64,000 nt of DNA from CAVUMR01 sp963742715. GTDB taxonomy: Bacteria; Actinomycetota; Actinomycetes; Mycobacteriales; Micromonosporaceae. Shown in pieces: positions 17,561 to 26,582 of this stretch (position 1 is its first letter; each line of letters begins with the position of its first letter). The DNA lies in assembly GCA_963742715.1 (NCBI GenBank), contig CAVUMR010000002.1, positions 1,240,001 through 1,304,000 of the forward strand, in the 5' to 3' direction. A program made the translations under genes and the position numbers. The notes beneath the pieces are model-generated. The model saw nothing but the letters and a program-made list of their open reading frames with translations. It had not been told where the DNA came from and searched no databases.

Positions 17561-19034
17561 CCCGATCCCCACCTTCGACCGGGTGTACGCCGAAGCCGAA
17601 GCGGCGGTCGCCGCGCTGCCGCTCGACGCGCTGTCCAGGCTCGGGGTACATCTGCCGGTCGAGGACTACTACCTGGTCGGTACGTACCCTCCGCTCAAGG
17701 CGATGGAGCCGCTGCCGCCGGCCGAGGTGCTGGCCGGACTGACCGACACCTGCAACCTGTACCTGCACATCCCGTTCTGCGAGCAGCGCTGTACGTTCTG
17801 CCACTTCGCCAAGGAGATCCTGCCGGCGGACGCGCGGGTGGAGCGGTACCTGCGCGCGCTCACCCGCGAGCTGGCCGCGGTCGCGGCGCGGGTGGACCGG
17901 CCGATCCAGGCCGAGACGCTGTACTTCGGCGGCGGCACCCCGTCGTACCTGAACGCCGAGCAGATCGGCCGCCTGTTCGCCGAGCTGCGCGCGCACGCCC
18001 GACTCGAGGACGACTGCGAGATCACGTTCGAGCTGCACCCGAGCGTGATCGACGCGCCCGACTACGCCGACCGGCTGGACGCGCTGATGGCGGCCGGGGT
18101 CAACCGCTGGGTGTTCGGCGCGCAGTCGATGGACGACAAGGTGCTGCGCAAGCTCAACCGCGGACACGACCGGGAGGCGGTGTACCGGCTGCTCCGGCTG
18201 CTCGCCGAACGGGGCCTGGACAACTACTCGGTGGACCTGATCTTCGGGCTGCCGTACCAGACCCCGGAGAACTGGTACGAGACGATGCGTTGCCTGCTCG
18301 ACGCGGGCGTGGAGAAGTTCAACATCTTCCCGCTCATGTTCAAGCAGGCCGATCCGATCTCGGCGCACTACCGCAAGCAGCCCGGCATCTTCCCGGACCT
18401 GCGGCAGCGACTGGTCATGCACTACATGGTCGAGAGCCTGCTGCGACCGATCGGGTTCCACCGCGGGCCGCTGTTCTACTACGCGAAGACCGCGACGCAC
18501 TCGCAGCAGCAGGAGAACAAGTACGACTCGATCGAGGACGTGAACCTGCTGCCGTTCGGGGTGTCCAGCTTCGGGTACGTCGGACACACGCAGTACTACA
18601 ACAACCCGGAGGTGACCGGGTACCTGACCGACGTGGAGTCGGACCGATCGCCGGTCTGGCGCGGCGTGCACGTACCGGTCGAGGAGCGGATGCGCCGCGC
18701 CGTCATGTTCGGCCTGCGGTCGGCCGGGGTGGACCGGGCCGACTACTCGCGGCGGTACGGGGTGGACCCGGTCGAGCGGTTCGCGGCCGAACTGGAGCCG
18801 CTGCTCGGCCACGGACTGCTGGAGGTGGACGAGCGCGGCATCCGGCTCACCGACCGCGGTGCCCCGTTCGCCGACGGCATCGCGCTGCGGTTCGTCTCGG
18901 AACAGATCCTTCATCGGGTACGGGACGTGAACGCGACGATCATCGACCTCAAGCGCGACCCGATCGACCGGTACGACTTCTCGCCGATCGAACGCGCACC
19001 GGTGGGCGCCGCGGTCAGCCCGCTGCCGCGGTAG
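17550..19034 (+). CDS. HemN-like radical SAM enzyme (class C methyltransferase candidate)
   Basis: A 494-residue protein with the radical SAM cluster motif CEQRCTFC (C77, C81, C84), a GGGTPSYL SAM-binding segment, and the HemN-type C-terminal domain. It belongs to the coproporphyrinogen-oxidase-like family that includes class C methyltransferases and cyclopropanases of natural-product pathways (NosN, TbtI, C10P types). The true heme enzyme usually sits with heme genes; here the start overlaps the NRPS by 11 bp, which argues for a biosynthetic role. It could methylate or rearrange the NRPS product or an aromatic or azole group. Function beyond the family is inference. Confidence 0.85.
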   Translation: MTTDPIPTFDRVYAEAEAAVAALPLDALSRLGVHLPVEDYYLVGTYPPLKAMEPLPPAEVLAGLTDTCNLYLHIPFCEQRCTFCHFAKEILPADARVERYLRALTRELAAVAARVDRPIQAETLYFGGGTPSYLNAEQIGRLFAELRAHARLEDDCEITFELHPSVIDAPDYADRLDALMAAGVNRWVFGAQSMDDKVLRKLNRGHDREAVYRLLRLLAERGLDNYSVDLIFGLPYQTPENWYETMRCLLDAGVEKFNIFPLMFKQADPISAHYRKQPGIFPDLRQRLVMHYMVESLLRPIGFHRGPLFYYAKTATHSQQQENKYDSIEDVNLLPFGVSSFGYVGHTQYYNNPEVTGYLTDVESDRSPVWRGVHVPVEERMRRAVMFGLRSAGVDRADYSRRYGVDPVERFAAELEPLLGHGLLEVDERGIRLTDRGAPFADGIALRFVSEQILHRVRDVNATIIDLKRDPIDRYDFSPIERAPVGAAVSPLPR

Positions 19035-19070
19035 CGGGGGCGCGGTCGGTTCTCAGTACTAGGGCGCGGG

Positions 19071-20555
19071 TCAGCCGGGCAGGCGCGGTCCGGCCTCCCG
19101 CTGCTCGGCCACCCACGCCTCCACCTCCGCCGAGGTGCGCGGCAGGCCGTCCGACAGCACCCGGGCGCCGTCCGCGGTCACCTGTACGTCGTCCTCGATC
19201 CGCACCCCGATGCCGCGCAGCTCCTCGGGTACCAGCTCGTCGTCGGCCTGGAAGTACAGGCCCGGCTCCACGGTCAGTACGTAGTTCTCCTGCAGCGTGC
19301 CGTCCCGGTACAGCTCCTTGCGCGCGGCCGCGCAGTCGTGCACGTCCACGCCGAGCATGTGCCCGAAGCCGTGCAGGGTCCACCGCCGGTACAGCATGGA
19401 GTCCTTGCTCATCGCCTCGTCCACACTGCACGGCAGTACGCCCAGGTCGGACAGGCCTTCGGCGAGCGCGCGCATGCACGTCTCGTTGATGTCCAGGTAC
19501 GGCACGCCGGGGCGGATCGCGTCGATGCCGGCCTGCTGCGCGGCGTACACGATGTCGTAGACCTGCCGTTGCAGGTCGGTGAAGCGGCCGTCGACCGGCA
19601 GCGTGCGGGTGACGTCGGCGGTGTAGAGGTGCTTGTTCTCCACCCCCATGTCCATCAGCAGCAGCTCGCCGGGGGCGGTCCGGCCGGTGTTCCGGATCCA
19701 GTGCAGCGTGCACGCGTGGGCGCCGGCGGCCACGATCGAGCTGTACCCGACCTCGTTGCCCTCGTGTCGGGCGCGCATGCCGAACACGCCCTCCAGCAGC
19801 CGCTCGGTGACCGCCCGGTCGGCCGGCAGCACCCGGACCACGTCCTCGAAACCGCGGACCGTGGCGGTGATCGCGTCGAGCAGCTGCTCGATCTCCCACT
19901 CGTCCTTGACCAGGCGCAGGTCGCTCAGCACCGCGGCCAGCTCGGTGTCCCGTTCGTCCTCGGTCTGCTCGACCGCTTTGTCGACAGTCGCGTCCAGCCC
20001 GCGCAGCACCCGGGTGGTGGCCGGGTCGAGCTCGGCCAGCACCTTCTCCAGGTCGGCCAGGTCGGCGGTATCGAGCTCCAGCAGTACGGTCCGCTCGGAC
20101 AGCGAGTACCGCCGGCCCACCCACAACTCGCCGTACTGCGCGTCCCGGAAGAACTCGTCGGTGTCCCGGGGCGAGCGCGGGTGTACGTACAGGATCGCGT
20201 CGTGCCCGTCCCCGGTCGGGTGCATGACCAGCACCGCGTCCGGGTCGTACTCGCCGGTCAGCCAGGCGAAGTCGGAGCCGGGGCGGAACGGGTACAGGCA
20301 GTCGTTGTTGCGTACCTTCTCCCGACCGGTCGGCACCACCAGCGTCTCGCTGGGGAACTGGTGGGACAGCTGGTCGCGCCGACGCCGGTGGTACCCCGCG
20401 TTCGGTACCGCGGCGAGCCCGGTCAGCGGCGTCTCCCGCCAGCCGGTGCGCATGAACTCCAGAAAGCGCTCGGGGAACATCGGATCGTGGCTGCGCGACG
20501 GCCCGTCCGTGCCGGGTGCCTGCCCGTCCGTACCCTGCGCGTTCTGGTCGTTCAT
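19071..20555 (-). CDS. pepP: Xaa-Pro aminopeptidase (aminopeptidase P, M24B)
   Basis: ATG 20555 follows GAGGAGG and gives 494 residues. The N-terminal creatinase-like domain (from AAVPNAGYHRRRRDQL to about residue 190) precedes the pita-bread domain. Metal ligands are seen as D in LLLMDMG, D in YTADVTR, H in LHGFGHMLGVDVHD, E in VEPGLYF and E in VRIEDDV. The enzyme removes an N-terminal residue preceding proline using two metal ions. It is probably general peptide turnover. Note, however, that the neighbouring hydroxyproline genes deal with the imino acid that such peptidases help release. Single-gene unit, converging with the radical SAM gene. Confidence 0.9.
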   Translation of the reverse strand: MNDQNAQGTDGQAPGTDGPSRSHDPMFPERFLEFMRTGWRETPLTGLAAVPNAGYHRRRRDQLSHQFPSETLVVPTGREKVRNNDCLYPFRPGSDFAWLTGEYDPDAVLVMHPTGDGHDAILYVHPRSPRDTDEFFRDAQYGELWVGRRYSLSERTVLLELDTADLADLEKVLAELDPATTRVLRGLDATVDKAVEQTEDERDTELAAVLSDLRLVKDEWEIEQLLDAITATVRGFEDVVRVLPADRAVTERLLEGVFGMRARHEGNEVGYSSIVAAGAHACTLHWIRNTGRTAPGELLLMDMGVENKHLYTADVTRTLPVDGRFTDLQRQVYDIVYAAQQAGIDAIRPGVPYLDINETCMRALAEGLSDLGVLPCSVDEAMSKDSMLYRRWTLHGFGHMLGVDVHDCAAARKELYRDGTLQENYVLTVEPGLYFQADDELVPEELRGIGVRIEDDVQVTADGARVLSDGLPRTSAEVEAWVAEQREAGPRLPG

Positions 20556-20734
20556 GTGCGTCCTCCTCGGTCCGACCGGCGCCCACATCGGTCCGACCGG
20601 CGCCGCTTGCGACGGTAACCCGCGGAGGTGGCCGATTGCGACCGGGTAGAACCCGCCGGTGACCCGCGCAACCCGGCCGCCGCCCGTCGGCGGGCGGCGT
20701 TGCCGCCTGGTTCGACAATCGTCAAGATAGGCAG

Positions 20735-21241
20735 GTGTACACGCGGGAGCCACCGGTCCGGGCGATGCCGATGCGGGACGAGCACGCCCCGGCGGTGCTG
20801 GAGATCTACCGGCTCGGCATCGCCGACGGCGACGCGACGTTCGAGACCGCGCCACCGGACTGGGTCGGCTTCACCGCGACCCGGCCGCCCGAGCACCGGT
20901 ACGTGGCCGCCGATCCGGACGGAACCGTGCTCGGCTGGGTCGCCTGCTCGCCGGTGTCGGAGCGGTGCGTGTACGCCGGAGTGGTGGAGCACTCGGTGTA
21001 CGTACATCCGGCCGCCCGCGGCCGCGGGGTCGGCAGGCTGCTGCTGGACGCGCTGGTCGGCTCCACCGAGGCGGCCGGCATCTGGACCATCCAGTCCGGC
21101 ATCTTCCCGGAGAACGGGCCGAGCCTCGCGCTGCACGCGGCAGCCGGCTTCCGCACCGTGGGCGTCCGGCACCGGCTCGGCCAGCACCATGGCCGCTGGC
21201 GTGACGTGGTGCTGGTCGAGCGCCGCAGCCCGCGGATCTGA
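20735..21241 (+). CDS. GNAT acetyltransferase, phosphinothricin acetyltransferase-like
   Basis: A 168-residue GNAT protein. The acetyl-CoA loop is AARGRGVGRLLLDAL, preceded by VEHSVYVHP (beta4). The opening MRDEHAPAVLEIYRLGIADGDATFE and the FPENGPSLALHAAAGF stretch are those of the PAT/Bar/YwnH group, which acetylates phosphinothricin or methionine sulfone-type compounds. GTG 20735 is used, with an -10-like ATAGGC directly in front; ATG 20765 is an alternative. The gene stands alone between divergent and convergent neighbours. Substrate is not determined. Confidence 0.82.
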   Translation: MYTREPPVRAMPMRDEHAPAVLEIYRLGIADGDATFETAPPDWVGFTATRPPEHRYVAADPDGTVLGWVACSPVSERCVYAGVVEHSVYVHPAARGRGVGRLLLDALVGSTEAAGIWTIQSGIFPENGPSLALHAAAGFRTVGVRHRLGQHHGRWRDVVLVERRSPRI

Positions 21242-21277
21242 GCCCGCCCGCGCTCCGGCGGCGTCAGCCGCCCGACG

Positions 21278-22279
21278 TCAGACGGTGAAGCCGGCCGGGA
21301 ACGGATCGGTCGGGTCGAGCAGGTACTGGCCCATCCCGGTGATCCAGGCGCGACCGGTAACCGTGGGCAGCACCGCCGACCGGCCGCCGACCGTGGTCTC
21401 GCCGATCAGCCGGCCGACGAACCGGGTACCGAGGTAAGACTCGTTCACGAAGTCGGTGCCCAGCGCCAGCTCCCCGCGGGCGTGCAGCGCGGCCATCCGC
21501 GCGCAGGTACCGGTGCCGCAGGGGGACCGGTCGAACCAGCCGGGGTGGATCACCATCGCGTGCCGGGAGTGCTGTGCGGTCGAGTCGGGCGCGGCCAGGT
21601 ACACGTGGCGGCAGCCGCTGATCGTCGGGTCCTCCGGGTGTACCGGTGCCGCCTGGGACGTGACCGCGGACATGATCGCCAGCCCGGCGCGGAGGAGCTC
21701 GTCCCGTGCCGGGGCGCCGAACGGCACACCCAGCTCCGCGGTGTCCACGATTGCGTAGAAGTTGCCGCCGTAGGCCAGGTCGTACCGGACCGAGCCGTAG
21801 CCGGGCACGGCGGCCACCGCGTCCAGCGCCACCGCGAACGACGGTACGTTGCCGATCGTCACCCGCTCGGCGTGCCCGTCGACCACCGCGACCTCGGCGA
21901 GTACCAGCCCCGCCGGGGTGTCCAGTCGTACCGTCGTGACCGGCTCGGTGACCGCGACCATGCCGGTCTCCACCAGTACGGTGGCGACCCCGATGGTGCC
22001 GTGCCCGCACATCGGCAGGCAGCCGGACACCTCGATGAACAGCACCCCCCAGTCCGCGTCCGGTCGGGTGGGCGGCTGCAGGATCGCGCCGGACATCGCG
22101 CTGTGCCCGCGCGGCTCGTACATCAGCAGGGTGCGCAGCTGGTCGGAGTGCGCGATGAAGTGCTCGCGCCGGGCCGCCATGGTGGCGCCGGGAATCGTGC
22201 CCACCCCGCCGGTGATCACCCGGGTCGGCATGCCCTCGGTGTGCGAGTCCACCGCGCTGAAGTAACGGCTGGCGCGCAT
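21278..22279 (-). CDS. 4-hydroxyproline 2-epimerase (proline racemase family)
   Basis: ATG 22279 follows AAGGGGTGA and gives 333 residues. Both catalytic thiols of the family are present: C in LPMCGHGTIG (first half) and C in RSPCGTGTCARMA (second half). Two active cysteines separate hydroxyproline epimerases and proline racemases from the Cys/Thr dehydratases. The enzyme interconverts trans-4-hydroxy-L-proline and cis-4-hydroxy-D-proline. It is the last gene of the minus-strand hydroxyproline operon, 28 bp after the DapA-like gene. Context with the D-amino-acid dehydrogenase set makes hydroxyproline more likely than proline. Confidence 0.85.
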   Translation of the reverse strand: MRASRYFSAVDSHTEGMPTRVITGGVGTIPGATMAARREHFIAHSDQLRTLLMYEPRGHSAMSGAILQPPTRPDADWGVLFIEVSGCLPMCGHGTIGVATVLVETGMVAVTEPVTTVRLDTPAGLVLAEVAVVDGHAERVTIGNVPSFAVALDAVAAVPGYGSVRYDLAYGGNFYAIVDTAELGVPFGAPARDELLRAGLAIMSAVTSQAAPVHPEDPTISGCRHVYLAAPDSTAQHSRHAMVIHPGWFDRSPCGTGTCARMAALHARGELALGTDFVNESYLGTRFVGRLIGETTVGGRSAVLPTVTGRAWITGMGQYLLDPTDPFPAGFTV

Positions 22280-22307
22280 CCCGTCACCCCTTTGACCAGT
22301 TCGAGGG

Positions 22308-23229
22308 TTACCCCGCCACGAGCTTGCGGCCCCGGTCGCTGTCCAGGAACTCCAACGCGCGCTCGACGTCGGCCCGGATCCGGTCGGCCATCGCGGGCGG
22401 CAACGGTCCGCGCGGCGGGCGGCACGGTCCGCCGTACCGCCCGGCCAGATCCATGCCGTACTTGACCGCCTGCACGAACTCGGTACGCGAGTCCCACCGG
22501 AACGCCGCCACCATCGGCTCGTACAACTCCCGGGCCCCGGCGAGGTCACCGGCGCCGGCCAGGTCGTACAGCCGGCGGCAGGCGGCCGGGAACGCGTTCG
22601 GGAAGCCGGCGAACCAGCCCACCGCGCCGACCAGCATGCTTTCGAGTACCACGTCGTCGGCGCCGGCCAGCACGTCCAGTCCGGGCGCCCGCTCGCGGAT
22701 CTCCAGCACCCGGCGCACGTCCCCGGTGAACTCCTTGACCGACACGATCCCGTCCACTGCGGCCAGCTCTTCGAGCAGGTCCGGGGTCAGGTCGACCTTC
22801 GTGTCGATCGGGTTGTTGTACATCATCACCGGCAGTCCGACCCGCGTGATCGCGGTGAAGTGCGCCAACACCTCGTCTCGGTTGGCCCGGTACAGCGTCG
22901 GCGGCAGCGAGAACACCGCGTCCGCGCCCGCCTCGGCGGCCTGTTCGGCCCAGCCGACCGCCTGGTGCCAGCCGGGCGCGGAGACTCCGGCCAGTACCTT
23001 GCCGCGACCGTCCGACCGCCCGCACCGCGGTACGCACGACCGCGGCCCGCTCGGAGTCGGTGAGCGAGGAGTACTCGCCGAGCGAGCCGTTCGCGGCCAC
23101 GCCGTGACAGCCGGAGTCGATCAGCCAGCGGCAGTGCTCGGCGTACCGGTCGAGATCCACCCGCAGTCCGCCCGGCGCGGCCGGATCCTCCACGTACGGC
23201 AGGGCGGTCGCCACGAATACGCCGTTCAC
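22308..23229 (-). pseudogene. DapA-family pyrroline-hydroxycarboxylate deaminase with a frameshift
   Basis: The N-terminal part (from GTG 23229, MNGVFVATALPYVED, with GVAANGSLGEYSSLT) and the C-terminal part (from about 23010, APGWHQAVGW... MMYNNP... GIVSVKEFTGD with the Schiff-base Lys in KEFTG) lie in different frames. Removing one base at about 23012-23013 restores an uninterrupted aldolase of about 306 residues, including DGRGKVLAGVSAPGW. The family converts pyrroline-4-hydroxy-2-carboxylate to 2-oxoglutarate semialdehyde in hydroxyproline catabolism. It is either a real pseudogene or a one-base sequence error. The overlap with the upstream oxidoreductase stop is intact. Confidence 0.75.
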
Positions 23230-24803
23230 GAGTCCCCCTTCAATGGCGGTCCTTCCGGGTCGCTGTCAAGCGGCCCGGAAGGACGAGCCGTGCGCATAGG
23301 CTCCGATGGCGGTCCTTCCGGGTCGCTGTCAAGCGGCCTGGAAGGACGAGCCGTGCGAATAGGTTCTGGCGATTCGGCGGGCGCCTGTTCGGCAAGGCTG
23401 CCGAGTCGTAGCGGGGTGGCGATCGGCCGCAGGCCCAGCGCGAGCGGATCGGTCGGCTCGTCGCCGGCGGCCGCGACCAGTGAGGTGGCCGCCCAGCCGC
23501 ACATCCGCGCCTGGCAGGGGCCCATCCCGATCCTGGTCACGAGCTTCACGGTACGCAGGCCGGTACCGCCCACGTCGTCGATCGCCTTGCGAAGTTGCTG
23601 GTACGGCACCTCCTCGCAGCGGCAGACGATCGTGTCGTCGGTGAGCCAGCCGTGCCAGCCGTCCGGTACCGGGTAGACCTCGGCGAGCGCGTGCGCGAAC
23701 CGGCGGTACCGGTTCCGCGCGCCCTCCCAGGCCGACGCGCGCGCCCAGTACGCCCGGTCACCCACCACGCCGAGGTCGGCGGCCGCGGCGAGCCCGGCCA
23801 GCGCTCCCTCGGCGGCGGCCAGTACCGCGCCGCCGACGCCGGTCACCTCACCGGCCGCGTACACCCCGGTCACGCTGGTCCGCTGCCGGTCGTCCACCGC
23901 CACCACGGTGCTGCCGTCCCGGCTGTGCACGGTGTCGCAGCCGAGCGCCAGCGCCAACTCCAGCTGCGGTACGAAGCCGTAGCCGACCGCGACCGCGTCC
24001 ACCTCGACGCGCTTCTCGCTGCCCGGTACCGGGCTCCAGTCCTTGCGCAGCTTCGCGGTGGTCACCGAGGTCACCCGGTCGTCGCCGTGCGCGGCCACGA
24101 CCGCCCGGCCGTTGCGTACCGGCACCCGGTGCCGCGCCAGGTTCGCCGCGTACCGGGCCGCCTCGGCGACCTTCTCCGGCGCGAGTGCCACCGCGCGTGG
24201 CTGGCGCATCCAGCCGCGCGGACGGTTCGCCTCGAGTACCCCCACCACGTCCACGCCGGCGTCGAGCAGGCTCACCGCGACCGGCAGCAGGAACGGGCCG
24301 GTACCGGCCACCAGCACCCGGTCGCCCGGTACCAGCCGCTGGCCCTTGACCAGTGCCTGCGCGGCACCGGCGGTCATCACGCCGGGCAACTCCCAGCCGG
24401 GGAAGGGCAGTACCCGGTCGTGCGCGCCGGTGGCCAGGATGACCACCGGGGCACTCAGCGCCCCGGCCGCCTCCCCGGACGGGCTGTGCGCCAGGTGCAG
24501 GGTGGCGCCGGTACCGGTGCGCGGCTCGGCCGCCCAGACCGCCATCCGGGGGCGGTAGCTGATCCGCCGGTGCCGGTGGATCCGGTCGATCAGTCCGGCC
24601 GCGGCCGGCTGGTCGTGGTGTACCTCCTCCGGCGCGGCCGGGTGGAACGCGTCGGGAAGCTGCCGGTGGTACTGCCCGCCCGGCTGGCTGCCCGCGTCGA
24701 GCAGTACCACGCTCGCGCCCGAGTCGGCGGCGTCCACCGCGGCCTGCATGCCGGCCGGACCCGCTCCGACAACGATCACGTCAGCGGCGCGACGTGGGAT
24801 CAC
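23226..24803 (-). CDS. FAD-dependent oxidoreductase with BFD-like [2Fe-2S] domain (D-hydroxyproline dehydrogenase subunit)
   Basis: A 525-residue flavoprotein of the HcnB/LhpF type. VIVVGAGPAGMQAA binds FAD, LVAGTGPFLLP is the second dinucleotide loop, and the C-terminal CRCEEV...GPCQARMC cysteines form the BFD-like [2Fe-2S] site. Together with the small ferredoxin-like protein and the DadA-like protein it should form the heteromeric cis-4-hydroxy-D-proline dehydrogenase. The last 45 or so residues are abnormal: a 21-residue unit (PMRTARPSGPLDSDPEGPP) occurs twice, created by two hairpin repeats inserted at the 3' end. Start ATG 24803 overlaps the ferredoxin gene. Confidence 0.83.
   Translation of the reverse strand: MIPRRAADVIVVGAGPAGMQAAVDAADSGASVVLLDAGSQPGGQYHRQLPDAFHPAAPEEVHHDQPAAAGLIDRIHRHRRISYRPRMAVWAAEPRTGTGATLHLAHSPSGEAAGALSAPVVILATGAHDRVLPFPGWELPGVMTAGAAQALVKGQRLVPGDRVLVAGTGPFLLPVAVSLLDAGVDVVGVLEANRPRGWMRQPRAVALAPEKVAEAARYAANLARHRVPVRNGRAVVAAHGDDRVTSVTTAKLRKDWSPVPGSEKRVEVDAVAVGYGFVPQLELALALGCDTVHSRDGSTVVAVDDRQRTSVTGVYAAGEVTGVGGAVLAAAEGALAGLAAAADLGVVGDRAYWARASAWEGARNRYRRFAHALAEVYPVPDGWHGWLTDDTIVCRCEEVPYQQLRKAIDDVGGTGLRTVKLVTRIGMGPCQARMCGWAATSLVAAAGDEPTDPLALGLRPIATPLRLGSLAEQAPAESPEPIRTARPSRPLDSDPEGPPSEPMRTARPSGPLDSDPEGPPLKGDS
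23243..23368. repeat. Two tandem copies of a 63-bp hairpin repeat
   Basis: Two adjacent 63-bp units differ at only a few positions. Each has an outer stem (GTCCTTCCGGG at 23249-23259 with CCCGGAAGGAC at 23274-23284; second copy 23312-23322 with 23337-23347, one mismatch) and an inner CGCT/AGCG stem with loop GTCA. The minus strand reads them in frame as the tail of the oxidoreductase. A third, diverged copy lies at 26489-26545. Confidence 0.8.
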
Positions 24804-25150
24804 CGGTCACCTCCGATGGCACCGGTACGGCTGTCCGGGCTGGCCGGTGCCGGCAGCCCACCGTCGATGGTGCTGATCTGGTCGCCGTCCGCAGCCGGCT
24901 GCAGGCAGGCGCGTACCCCGGTCAGGCCGTTGATCGTCACCAGGCAGTCGAAGCACACACCGATGCCGCAGAACAGGCCGCGCGGCCGGCCGCCGCGGGT
25001 GGTGCGCCAGGACAGCCGCCCGGCCGCGAGCAGCGCGCCCGCCACGGTCTCGCCGGCCCGTACCGCGATCGGCTCACCGTCGACCCTGATGAGCAGGTCC
25101 GGCTCCGGCTCGAGCTGGGCCGGGTCATCCGGTATCCGTCGTGCGGTCAC
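24800..25150 (-). CDS. Small [2Fe-2S] ferredoxin-fold subunit (HcnA/LhpE-like)
   Basis: A 116-residue protein with the plant-type ferredoxin cysteines CGIGVCFDC and a later C in VRACLQP, in the ubiquitin-like fold (VDGEPIAVRAGETVAGALLAAG). Such small subunits pair with the FAD proteins on either side in HCN synthase and in D-hydroxyproline or opine dehydrogenases. It overlaps the next gene by 4 bp. The electron acceptor is unknown. The assignment as part of the dehydrogenase complex rests on gene order. Confidence 0.83.
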   Translation of the reverse strand: MTARRIPDDPAQLEPEPDLLIRVDGEPIAVRAGETVAGALLAAGRLSWRTTRGGRPRGLFCGIGVCFDCLVTINGLTGVRACLQPAADGDQISTIDGGLPAPASPDSRTGAIGGDR

Positions 25151-25228
25151 GCGAGGCCACCCCTTCCGGATCGGATCGTGCGGTTCGGTGCGCGGTCGTG
25201 CGAGGATCCCCAGCCGTGCCGGGGAGCG

Positions 25229-26419
25229 TCACGCGACCGCCCCGACCCGGTCCGGACGAAACGGTGCCGGATCCACCTGCGGATTCTGCCCGGTGTACAG
25301 GTCGGCCAACAGCTCTCCGGTCGCCGGTGCCAGGCCGATGCCGGCGCCCTCGTGACCGGTGGCGTACCACAGTGCCGGCTGGTCCGGGTCGCGGCCGATG
25401 ATCGGCAGGTGATCCGGCGTGTACGGCCGGAAGCCACCGTACGCGCGAATGGCCGGCACGCCGGCGAGCGCGGGGAACAGCCGTACCGCGTTGCGGGCCA
25501 GTACCGCCAGCGCCGGTACCGGAATCGACCGGTCGAAACCGGACCGGGCACGGGTGGAGCCGATCAGTACCGTCCCGGACGGGGTGGACTCCACCACCGC
25601 GGCCGCCTGCAGCCCCGGGTCGTCGCTGGCGACCGCGTCGAGATAGCTCGCGTCGTACACCTTGTGGTTGATCAGCGGCGGCATCGGCGCGGTGACCAGC
25701 ACGAGACCGCGGCGCGGCTGTACCGGCAGCCGGGCGCCGATCATGCCGGCGACCTGGGTGGACCACGGCCCGGCCGCGACCACCACGGCGGCGGCCGAGA
25801 TCCGGCCGGCCGCGGTCTGCACGGTCAGCGCGGTGCCGGCCCGGCGGATCGCGGTCACGTCCGCGCCGACCACCACCCGCGCGCCGCGCCGGCGGGCCGC
25901 CGCCAGGATCGCCGCGGTCGCCAGCCCCGGCTGTACCTGAAGATCGTCCGGGTAGTACGCGGCGGACACCAGTTGCTTGGTGAGGGCCGGCTCCAGCTCG
26001 GCGGTCCGGGCAGGATCGGCACCCTCGACGGTCACGCCGGCGGCCCGGTGGTCGGCCACCAGCGCTTCCAGCGCGGTGGCGACCGGCTCCGACCGGGCCA
26101 CCAGCAGGCCGCCCTTGGCGACCAGTTCGAGCTCCACCGACCGGTCGAGCTCCGCGCTGAGCCGATCCGGCAGCCCGCCCCACAGCCGCAGCGAGTACCG
26201 GCCGAGCTCCAGCTCAGGACCGGGCTGTTTGTCCGAGATGAGCAGATTGCCCTCGCCGGCACCGGTGGTACCGCCGGCCACCGGGCCCCGGTCGACCACG
26301 GTGACCGGAATCCCTCGGCAGGACAGCGCGTACGCGCAGCAGGCGCCGACGATGCCGGCCCCGATCACCAGCACCTCGGCGGTGTCGGCAAGCTCGTCGA
26401 GCCCACCCCGCACCGCCAT
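25229..26419 (-). CDS. FAD-dependent D-amino acid dehydrogenase (hydroxyproline dehydrogenase subunit)
   Basis: ATG 26419 follows GGAAAGGA and gives 396 residues. VLVIGAGIVGACCAYAL is the FAD loop of the DadA/glycine-oxidase family, and the C-terminal RAYGGFRPYTPDHLPIIGRD...TGHEGAGIGLAP is its substrate and FAD region. The family oxidises D-amino or imino acids. As first gene of the operon with the epimerase and the DapA-like deaminase, it most likely oxidises cis-4-hydroxy-D-proline. A 78-bp gap separates it from the ferredoxin-like gene. Confidence 0.85.
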   Translation of the reverse strand: MAVRGGLDELADTAEVLVIGAGIVGACCAYALSCRGIPVTVVDRGPVAGGTTGAGEGNLLISDKQPGPELELGRYSLRLWGGLPDRLSAELDRSVELELVAKGGLLVARSEPVATALEALVADHRAAGVTVEGADPARTAELEPALTKQLVSAAYYPDDLQVQPGLATAAILAAARRRGARVVVGADVTAIRRAGTALTVQTAAGRISAAAVVVAAGPWSTQVAGMIGARLPVQPRRGLVLVTAPMPPLINHKVYDASYLDAVASDDPGLQAAAVVESTPSGTVLIGSTRARSGFDRSIPVPALAVLARNAVRLFPALAGVPAIRAYGGFRPYTPDHLPIIGRDPDQPALWYATGHEGAGIGLAPATGELLADLYTGQNPQVDPAPFRPDRVGAVA

Positions 26420-26488
26420 TGCTGTCCTTTCCACCGGCTCGTCCCGCCCGACTGCGTCCCACAGTCCGGCGGGACCGCCGCTGAACCC

Positions 26489-26545
26489 ATGCGCACGGCT
26501 TGTCCTGCCGGAGTTGGTCCCCAACCTTGGCAGGACCGCCATCGG
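26489..26545. repeat. Third copy of the hairpin repeat family
   Basis: The ends (ATGCGCACGGCT and AGGACCGCCATCGG) match those of the copies at 23243-23368, read on the opposite strand. The middle differs but keeps the shape: outer stem GTCCTGCC (26502-26509) with GGCAGGAC (26529-26536), inner stem GTTGG/CCAAC. The change TTCC/GGAA to TGCC/GGCA keeps pairing. It lies between the dehydrogenase start and asnB. Confidence 0.65.
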
Positions 26546-26582
26546 GCGAAAGCCTAGTGGGGCGCGTGACAAGATGACCCCC

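Noticed and set aside
23243..23368. Two tandem repeats considered as a CRISPR fragment
   Set aside because: The units are adjacent without spacers, and no cas gene is present.
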